64,000 nucleotides of DNA, from positions 1-64,000 of the forward strand of contig NZ_AUWQ01000002.1 in assembly GCF_000455205.1 (NCBI RefSeq), in the 5' to 3' direction. Shown here one piece after another: positions 58,373 through 64,000 of this stretch. The position numbers and the translations under genes are program-made. Every line of letters starts with the position of its first letter. The first letter of the stretch is position 1. The DNA comes from Mycobacterium sp. UM_CSW. GTDB lineage: Bacteria; Actinomycetota; Actinomycetes; Mycobacteriales; Mycobacteriaceae. A model generated the notes under the pieces. The model was not told the origin of the DNA. It saw nothing but the letters and a program-made list of their open reading frames with translations, and did not search any database.

Positions 58373-59008
58373 TTACGAGCTGGCCACCCTCGTCGCGGCG
58401 GTGTCAACCTCGCGACGCCTCCGCGCCTCAAACACAGCCAGCCAAGCGCTGGGGTCTTCGCTCTCTCCGCGAGACACGGGAGCTAACTGCTTGGAAAGCC
58501 GAGCGAATTCTTCGACAATGGTGCTGTAGAACGCGCGCAGCGCGTGGGGCGAGACCCGCTCGGCGTCCAGTATGGAGGCGCCGGTCTGTCGCAAGGACCG
58601 GATCGTCAGATAGGAAGGCAGGGTTCGGCCGTGGGCCACACCCGCTTCAAGGAGGGTCCAAGTGCGATGGCAGACAACGCCGACCGGTTTCCCCAAACTA
58701 ATGAAGTCACCCACGAACGAGACCACGCTGTCGTTGCTGGAAAGCTGGTGGGATCTCACCATCCCGGGCAGCAGCAGCAACGCCTCGTACTCGTCGGCCG
58801 ACGCGTCGGCCACTGCCCGGTCGACGGTGTACACGCGGCCTGGGCCGAGGTCTTCATTGAGCGATTCGATCTGCCCCGTTCGCACTGACAGCAACTGAGT
58901 CAGCGCACCCGCTTGTCGCACCGCATCCCCCGACGCGTCCAATTCGGTCTGGCCGACGCCGTCCGCCGCAAGCAGTGCGATCCTCGAACCTTGGAGGCGT
59001 TGTGCCAT
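58373..59008 (-). CDS. DJ-1/PfpI-family protein
   Basis: A 211-residue protein of the DJ-1/PfpI superfamily (proteases, chaperones, glyoxalases). The nucleophile-elbow Cys is C113 in GVVCHRTWTLLEAG, and the neighbouring acid is E22 in GVGQTEL, aligned with Glu18 of DJ-1. The usual late segment with the DLPAF-type motif appears shortened (RVSPHALRAFYSTIVEEF), and a charged Arg-rich tail follows, so the C terminus is atypical. Start ATG 59008 with GGAG upstream; an ATG at 59149 would add Arg-rich residues with no homology. Confidence 0.8.
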   Translation of the reverse strand: MAQRLQGSRIALLAADGVGQTELDASGDAVRQAGALTQLLSVRTGQIESLNEDLGPGRVYTVDRAVADASADEYEALLLLPGMVRSHQLSSNDSVVSFVGDFISLGKPVGVVCHRTWTLLEAGVAHGRTLPSYLTIRSLRQTGASILDAERVSPHALRAFYSTIVEEFARLSKQLAPVSRGESEDPSAWLAVFEARRRREVDTAATRVASS

Positions 59009-59155
59009 GTCGGACTCCACTCGGCAACGGGGTGTAAACGGTGACTTTCCATCGACAAGCATGGCCGTTGCGGACCTCGATATCATCCTCCGGTCGGAGC
59101 GAAGATGTCGGCGGTTATTTGCCCCGCTGTGACAGGACCGCGGGATCACCGCGGA

Positions 59156-59593
59156 TTACTTTCCCCTTCTGGCGGTCATGTACCGCACGACTTCACTGCG
59201 TGTCAGTCCCATGTAGGCACCCCTTTCGAGAATTTCCTCCACCCCGAAACCCTGGCTCTGCAGCGCTTGTACGAACTTAATCCTGTTCGGCGGGTACTTC
59301 TGCACCTTTGGCTTGCGGAACTCGCCTTTCGGAACATCGAATCGCGCGTGCTGGCGTTCGCGCTTCACCACAACGGGATCACGTTGGTACCTGCCCTCTC
59401 TCATGTCCCGAAGGGCTCTTTGCCCGGCTTCGCCCCGGAGGATGACATACTCGGCATTCGTCTTATGCTGAGCAATCTCCGCCACCAGCAGGCCCGTGGC
59501 ATTGGCCCGAACACACGCTCGCTTGGTGCAGTAGGTGAATCCCAATTCGGTTCGCTCTGGGAGGATTTCGTCTCCGCAGGTTACGCATCGCAT
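59156..59593 (-). CDS. Small zinc-ribbon protein of unknown function
   Basis: A 145-residue basic protein. The N terminus has a C2C2 zinc site, CVTCGDEI-12-YCTKRAC (C3, C6, C22, C27). The rest is Lys/Arg-rich, with a final helix RSEVVRYMTARR that reads like a nucleic-acid-binding helix. The four Cys resemble DksA/TraR or RNA-polymerase-binding zinc ribbons, but the family is not certain. Start ATG 59593 has GAAGGA seven bases upstream; ATG 59611 is a weaker alternative. Confidence 0.62.
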   Translation of the reverse strand: MRCVTCGDEILPERTELGFTYCTKRACVRANATGLLVAEIAQHKTNAEYVILRGEAGQRALRDMREGRYQRDPVVVKRERQHARFDVPKGEFRKPKVQKYPPNRIKFVQALQSQGFGVEEILERGAYMGLTRSEVVRYMTARRGK

Positions 59594-59784
59594 TTGTCGT
59601 CCTTCGTCCATCGCACGCCGTCGAAGAGATTGGCGGCCCATACAGCAACGATCGGCTATGCCCACTAGTTCCTGCTCACGGTGACGACACCGTCGTCTGG
59701 GAGTAAACGAAACATTGCGCGCACAGCGTAATTCGGTCGGCCCCTCTCGCCTGGGGGCCATCCCGCACCCGCAGGTCTAGGGGA

Positions 59785-60244
59785 GTGACCCCGGTGGCCG
59801 ACATGGAGGCCGGCATGGGTCCCTTCCTGGGCGTGCTACTGCAGAGCCGAGGCTGGCGCACCGGCACCATAGGCGCGGTCATCACTTTGGGCGCTGTGGT
59901 CGGCATGCTTGCTGTCACTCCGGCGGGTGCGCTGGTCGACGCCACCAGCCACAAGCGCGTGCTTCATCGTTGTTGGTCTTGGTGCCGTCGTGGGCGCGGC
60001 GGTCATCCTGACGTCGCAGCACTTCTGGGTGATCGCCGGGGCGCAGGCGGTGATGTGCATCTCCGGGGCAACGATCGCACCCGCGATTATCGGCATGACC
60101 CTTGGCGTCGTTGGGCAAGCAAGGTTCACCCGTCAAAACGGCCGCAACCAGGCCTTCAATCACGCCAGCGCGGTGCCGGTAGCTACCAGGGGCCTCCGGT
60201 TCGTCAGGACGCAAAATGTCTGGGCGAAACGCCACAAAATATGA
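59785..60244 (+). pseudogene. Frameshifted MFS transporter fragment
   Basis: From 59785 the frame encodes MEAGMGPFLGVLLQSRGWRT and then GTIGAVITLGAVVGMLAVTPAGALVDATSHKR, a major-facilitator helix pair with a loop. The following protein part ACFIVVGLGAVVGAAVILTSQHFWVIAGAQAVMCISGATIAP continues in another frame (59909 phase), so a frameshift lies near 59955-59965. The rest is lost after about 60244. It corresponds to roughly a quarter of a normal transporter. Confidence 0.78.
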
Positions 60245-60450
60245 GGTTTAGGCAGCAGAAGCGCGGGTACCTTCGCGACCAACTGCTTCGCCGCAATGGG
60301 CCTCGAGTCGTTCGAAAAAAGGGCGGCCCCGGTGGCTTACTGGCGCCGGGAGGTGTGCGCGGCCCTCGCCTGGATCCCTTTTCGCCGCCACCCCGGTGTT
60401 AATTCAATCGGGACATCTGTGAGAAGGCCTTCACGGGTCGCATATCGGTG
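60245..60450. other. Interval between MFS relic and PucR gene
   Basis: 206 bases; no gene. Probably carries the promoter of the PucR regulator. A frame with short motifs CFAAMGLESFEKRAA could be decayed coding sequence. Confidence 0.35.
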
Positions 60451-62106
60451 ATGAACGCCAATTCGACGATTACAGACAACTTCGAGCCATCGGGCGCCCC
60501 GGGAGGCTTGGCGGCACTAACCCGAATTACCTTCGATTCGTTTGTTCCTGAGGACATCCTCGCGGTTGCCACTGAAGGGGCCGCGGCCCTGTGCTCGTGC
60601 CGAATCGAGGCGAGCTACTGCACTATCGACGAGGAAATGACGCTATGCCCACCCTCGCAAACCGAGCGCCCGGAGCTGACACTCTTACTTCAAGGGTTGA
60701 GCTGGGAGGGCAAGATCGAGCTCGCGGGCGGAGATTGGGGGTGGGCATTTCCGCTAACTCATCGGGATGCCATACACGGGTGCCTTGTGATCGGCGCCAC
60801 TGTCGAGCCCACACCCGATGACCTGCTGCTGCTGCAGCTGCTCGCACTCAGGGCGGGTACCGCGCTGGCATGCGCCGGGCTGCATCAGCTGGAAGTCGGG
60901 CGAGCCAGCCAACTCGCGGAGGCGAATGAGATTCTCGCCAAAGCGGTGCATCGGCTCGAGGCCCGGACGCAAGCGCATGAGCTGCTGGAGGCCGCGTTGG
61001 CCGCCGGCGAGGGCGTGCAAGGCATCGCCGGCGCACTTCATCGGCTGACGGGACGTCCCGTCTGCGTCGAAGACAGGTTCGGCAACCTGTACGCATGGGC
61101 TGGCCCGGGACGGCCCCTGGAGCACCCGAAGCAAAATGCTCGCCAGCGCGACCGGTTCCTGCGTTCGCTCTCTACAGAGGCTGGTCCAGTGCGCTCCGCG
61201 GATCGGGTGTGCGTGCTGATCCAGCCGCAGGCGGAGATGCTAGGCGTTGTCGCGCTCGTTGACCCCGACGGCGCGGTCGACGAAGATGCGTTGTTCTCGC
61301 TCAGGTACTGCAGCAATGTGCTCGGACTGGAGTTATCCCATCAACGCAACCTCGCCGAGCTCCAACTGACCTTGCGCCGTGACCTGGTCGACGATCTGCT
61401 GGCGGGTACCAACGAGCATGGGGCCTATGCGCGCGCCGAGGCGCTGGTTCATGACTTGCGCCGTCCGCACTATGTTGTGGTGATTCACAGCGGGCGCGGC
61501 GCCGGCATCGCCAGCATCGTCGCCGCGGGCCGTGCCGCAGAGAACCTGAAGATGACGTACCTGGCGGGCCGCCAGGGCGGTCTTGTCGTCCTACTCGTCG
61601 ACAGTCATCCGGCGACCGATGCGCTGCACCGGGAGGTCAGCAAACAGCTTGGCAACGTGGCATGTTCGATTGGCATCGGATCGCGCTGTGATGCGCCGGC
61701 GGATTTCCCGCATTCTTTCCTAAGAGCCCGTCGCGCCCTCAATGTCCGGCTGAATTCCGCCCACCCTCAGGGCGCGTGTGACTATTACGACCTGGGTTTC
61801 TACCACTTGGTCGACGCCGCACACACCGCCGGCGTCGTTGACGACTACGTCCGCCAATGGCTGGGGCCACTGATCGATTACGACGCCGACAAAAACTCCG
61901 ATCTGCTGCATACCTTGAGCCACTATGTCGAGTGCGGTGGTAATTACGACGAATCGGCTGCTGCTTTGCACATTCACCGGAGCACGTTGCGGTATCGTCT
62001 CGGCCGCATCGCGGACCTGACGGGTCTCGACCTTCGCGACGTCGATACTCGCTTCAACCTGCATGCCGCTACGCGAGTGTGGCGCTTCCTTACCTCGAGT
62101 ATGTGA
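60451..62106 (+). CDS. PucR/CdaR-family transcriptional regulator
   Basis: A 551-residue regulator. The N-terminal part (about 20-130) contains a GAF-like ligand domain (LCLIVIGAT-type strands, DDLLLLQLLALRAGTALACAGLHQ); a second GAF-like segment follows; the C-terminal 60 residues are the PucR helix-turn-helix (LLHTLSHYVECGGNYDESAAALHIHRSTLRYRLGRIADLTGLDL), near-perfect for the HTH_30 type. It is divergent from nothing, but precedes an alcohol dehydrogenase by 172 bases in the same direction and could control it. ATG 60451 is used; a GTG lies directly before it. Confidence 0.88.
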   Translation: MNANSTITDNFEPSGAPGGLAALTRITFDSFVPEDILAVATEGAAALCSCRIEASYCTIDEEMTLCPPSQTERPELTLLLQGLSWEGKIELAGGDWGWAFPLTHRDAIHGCLVIGATVEPTPDDLLLLQLLALRAGTALACAGLHQLEVGRASQLAEANEILAKAVHRLEARTQAHELLEAALAAGEGVQGIAGALHRLTGRPVCVEDRFGNLYAWAGPGRPLEHPKQNARQRDRFLRSLSTEAGPVRSADRVCVLIQPQAEMLGVVALVDPDGAVDEDALFSLRYCSNVLGLELSHQRNLAELQLTLRRDLVDDLLAGTNEHGAYARAEALVHDLRRPHYVVVIHSGRGAGIASIVAAGRAAENLKMTYLAGRQGGLVVLLVDSHPATDALHREVSKQLGNVACSIGIGSRCDAPADFPHSFLRARRALNVRLNSAHPQGACDYYDLGFYHLVDAAHTAGVVDDYVRQWLGPLIDYDADKNSDLLHTLSHYVECGGNYDESAAALHIHRSTLRYRLGRIADLTGLDLRDVDTRFNLHAATRVWRFLTSSM

Positions 62107-62278
62107 TCGAAGCCATTGCGTGGCTTAACTATTCAGTGAGCGGGGTGCATCGTCCGGTGGCGCCTGCCGTTCCGCAAGGGTGAATGCGCCGCTCGTTTTC
62201 AGTCCTCTGGGGCCAGTTTTCGGTCGCGTGGCGCGGGTAATCCAGGGCGGATCACCACCCACTTCCAGGAGGAGTTTT
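62107..62278. promoter_or_regulatory. Interval upstream of the alcohol dehydrogenase
   Basis: 172 bases without a gene. AGGAGGAG at 62267-62274 is a very strong ribosome-binding site for the dehydrogenase, four bases from its ATG. A promoter under PucR control is likely but not identified. Confidence 0.45.
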
Positions 62279-63427
62279 ATGCGCGCGATGACCTACCGCG
62301 GTCCCTACAAGGTCAGGGTCGAAGAGAAGGCGATCCCGGCGATCGAGCATCCCAATGACGCGATTGTCAAGGTGCAGCTGGCCGCGATCTGCGGTTCCGA
62401 TCTGCACCTGTATCACGGACTGATGCCCGACACCCGGGTCGGCCACACGTTCGGACACGAGTTCATTGGCGTGGTTGAGGAAGTGGGCTCCTCTGTCGAG
62501 ACCGTTAAGCGCGGTGACCGGGTGATGGTGCCGTTCAACATCTTCTGCGGGTCGTGCTATTTCTGTGCCCGGGGGCTGTATTCGAACTGCCACAATGTCA
62601 ATCCGAACGCCACCGCGGTGGGCGGAATCTACGGTTACTCGCACACATGCGGGGGATACGACGGCGGGCAGGCCGAGTACGTGCGGGTCCCGTTCGCCGA
62701 CGTCGGCCCTTCCCCGATTCCCGACTGGATGGACGACACGGACGCGCTGCTGTGCACCGACGCGCTGGCCACCGGATACTTCGGGGCACAACTCGGGGAC
62801 ATTGTCGAGGGCGATACCGTCGTCGTCTTCGGCGCCGGACCGGTGGGCCTGTTCGCCGCGAAATCGTCGTGGTTGATGGGGGCCGCCCGCGTGATCGTGA
62901 TCGACCACCTCGAGTACCGGCTGGAAAAGGCTCGCAGCTTCGCTCACGCCGAGACGTACAACTTCGCCGACTACGACGACATCGTGGTCGAGATGAAGAA
63001 GGCGACCGACTTTCTCGGAGCGGATGTGGCCATCGACGCTGTGGGGGCAGAGGCCGACGGAAACTTGCTGCAACACGTCTCGGCGGCGAAGTTCAAGTTG
63101 CAGGGCGGCTCCCCGGTCGCCTTGAACTGGGCCATCGATTCGGTCCGAAAGGGTGGGACGATCTCAGTCATGGGCGCCTACGGCCCGATGTTCAGCGCCA
63201 TCAAGTTCGGTGACGCCATGAACAAGGGCCTGACCATTCACACCAACCAATGTCCGGTCAAACGGCAGTGGCCCCGGCTGTTCTCCCACATCAAGAACGG
63301 CTATCTGAAGCCGAGTGATGTTGTGACACACCGGATCCCGCTCGAGCACATCGCAGAGGGGTATCACATCTTTTCATCCAAACTTGACGACTGCATCAAG
63401 CCGGTCGTTCTTCCGCAGGCTAACTGA
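62279..63427 (+). CDS. Zinc-dependent alcohol dehydrogenase
   Basis: A 382-residue medium-chain dehydrogenase of the glutathione-independent formaldehyde/threonine-type MDR group. Catalytic zinc: C38 in AAICGSDLHL, then GHTFGHEFIG with the His-Glu pair. The structural zinc loop is NIFCGSCYFCARGLYSNC with four Cys. The NAD site is VVVFGAGPVGLFAAKSS. A cluster of TDALATGYFG marks this subfamily. Substrate is an alcohol or aldehyde, unknown. ATG 62279 is chosen over GTG 62180 because of the adjacent AGGAGGAG. The following unknown gene begins 18 bases later. Confidence 0.9.
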   Translation: MRAMTYRGPYKVRVEEKAIPAIEHPNDAIVKVQLAAICGSDLHLYHGLMPDTRVGHTFGHEFIGVVEEVGSSVETVKRGDRVMVPFNIFCGSCYFCARGLYSNCHNVNPNATAVGGIYGYSHTCGGYDGGQAEYVRVPFADVGPSPIPDWMDDTDALLCTDALATGYFGAQLGDIVEGDTVVVFGAGPVGLFAAKSSWLMGAARVIVIDHLEYRLEKARSFAHAETYNFADYDDIVVEMKKATDFLGADVAIDAVGAEADGNLLQHVSAAKFKLQGGSPVALNWAIDSVRKGGTISVMGAYGPMFSAIKFGDAMNKGLTIHTNQCPVKRQWPRLFSHIKNGYLKPSDVVTHRIPLEHIAEGYHIFSSKLDDCIKPVVLPQAN

Positions 63428-63445
63428 ACAGACAGGAGCAGGGGC

Positions 63446-64000
63446 ATGACTCAGACAGAACGACTACCGGCCTACACCGAAGCACATCCGCCGACGCCGA
63501 GCAGCGACGAGTTGCGGGCACAGATTCCGGGCTGGGGGGCTGACCTCGACCCGAAGGACCGGCCCTCAAATCCGAAGCTGCGGCAAGACTTACCCACCGA
63601 AACGCACTGGGACTTCCCGGAGCGGCAACCCGAAAAGTGGCCGCGGGAGCGGTCTGTGGAACACCGGTTCCTCACACCTGTGTTCGGCACGGCACAGCCG
63701 CCCAGCGGGGTCTCCGGCATGTTGCGTAGGTACGCCTACAAATTCAGCGAAGGCCGTGCGGCGCACTGGCTGATTCTGCTCTATGCGGATCGAGTGGACA
63801 CGGCCGAGCATCACGTCCGTTCATTTCTCACCACGCGTCCCGATAATCCAATTACGGAGACGGGGATCAAAAGCGAACTGACACATCACGGTATCCAGTC
63901 GAGGTTGGGCCGCAAGCGGTCCGACCTGGTCCACATCTGGATGGATCCGTTCATCGTTGCCGGCCCGTGGATCCTGGGCGGCCAGGGGATCGCCTCGCTG
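63446..64000 (+). CDS. Unknown protein, cut by the window end
   Basis: ATG 63446 follows AGGAGCAGGGG and opens a frame that runs 185 codons to the window edge without a stop. The product starts MTQTERLPAYTEAHPPTPSS, then a Pro/Trp-rich stretch (IPGWGADLDPKDRP, HWDFPERQPEKWPRERS) and a region with Tyr and hydrophobic residues. I do not recognise a family. It is 18 bases downstream of the alcohol dehydrogenase and probably co-transcribed. The C terminus is outside the window. Confidence 0.7.
   Translation, partial: MTQTERLPAYTEAHPPTPSSDELRAQIPGWGADLDPKDRPSNPKLRQDLPTETHWDFPERQPEKWPRERSVEHRFLTPVFGTAQPPSGVSGMLRRYAYKFSEGRAAHWLILLYADRVDTAEHHVRSFLTTRPDNPITETGIKSELTHHGIQSRLGRKRSDLVHIWMDPFIVAGPWILGGQGIASL

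Noticed and set aside
57983-58431. Minus-strand frames with a flavodoxin-like stretch (VVLAYGIGANNF)
   Set aside because: Two overlapping frames, neither with start and length to support a gene; resemblance too short to call a relic with confidence.
1-64000. CRISPR arrays
   Set aside because: No regularly spaced 25-40-base direct repeats with unique spacers were seen; the only arrays are the four short repeats at 51595-51684 and the coding repeats at 51065-51301.
1-64000. Complete insertion sequences
   Set aside because: No transposase gene was found on either strand; only possible IS-end repeats near 51600.

Overview
The window is a high-GC actinobacterial chromosome segment and is almost certainly from a Mycobacterium, probably a slow-growing non-tuberculous species. 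It carries a PE-family protein with a type VII secretion signal, a WS/DGAT acyltransferase, leaderless or GTG-started genes and dense ATGA/GTGA stop-start overlaps. It also carries a run of genes whose order I recognise from the Rv2313c-Rv2327 region of M. tuberculosis. That comparison is from memory; no search was run.

Layout. 77-5090: acyl-CoA oxidase-like protein, an isoprenylcysteine-methyltransferase-like membrane protein, and an FHA/ABC transporter whose nucleotide-binding motifs are all eroded. 5163-8684: MarR regulator divergent from an ECF transporter (S-A-A' fusion plus EcfT). 8687-13654: START-like protein, sulfatase, TetR, a saccharopine-dehydrogenase-like reductase and an alpha/beta hydrolase, apparently inserted relative to M. 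tuberculosis. 13632-18599: AsnC/Lrp regulator divergent from an arginine-to-glutamate-semialdehyde module (DDAH-like guanidino hydrolase, intact ornithine aminotransferase, RocE permease, UspA protein). 18684-22760: SPFH protein and the UspABC amino-sugar importer.

22943-41484 is an accessory block that separates the uspABC genes from their usual tldD/pmbA neighbours. It holds a Rv0072/Rv0073-like ABC pair with a cyclic-nucleotide-binding domain, two tandem XRE/MmyB regulators, WS/DGAT plus SDR, a TetR, and a long acyl-CoA operon (glutaryl-CoA-dehydrogenase-like enzyme, CaiB-type CoA transferase, crotonase, two 3-hydroxyacyl-CoA dehydrogenases, a 27-residue membrane peptide, a YWTD propeller, a type II NADH dehydrogenase). 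A 35-bp non-coding element occurs three times in this block, each time upstream of a different transcription unit. 41645-45637: TldD/PmbA pair, AhpD-like protein and a small secreted peptide.

46468-51574: a tRNA with a CAU anticodon whose 3' 43 bp are repeated exactly 5.0 kb downstream, bounding an integrated island. The island carries a truncated tyrosine integrase, a zinc-ribbon membrane protein, and a compact minus-strand operon encoding a TM/coiled-coil protein, a small TM protein resembling the EACC1 conflict-system component, and two adjacent proteins each with a HEPN-like RNxxxH motif. A 78-residue protein made of four DANSG repeats lies just upstream. This is my best candidate for an undescribed (anti-phage-type) system.

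51577-64000: a degraded, mosaic zone with short tandem repeats, an ABC1-kinase/P450 pair of foreign look, a flavin monooxygenase, a thioredoxin relic, a PE protein, a UBP zinc finger, a DJ-1/PfpI protein, a zinc-ribbon protein and an MFS pseudogene. It ends with a PucR regulator, a zinc alcohol dehydrogenase and a gene running off the end.
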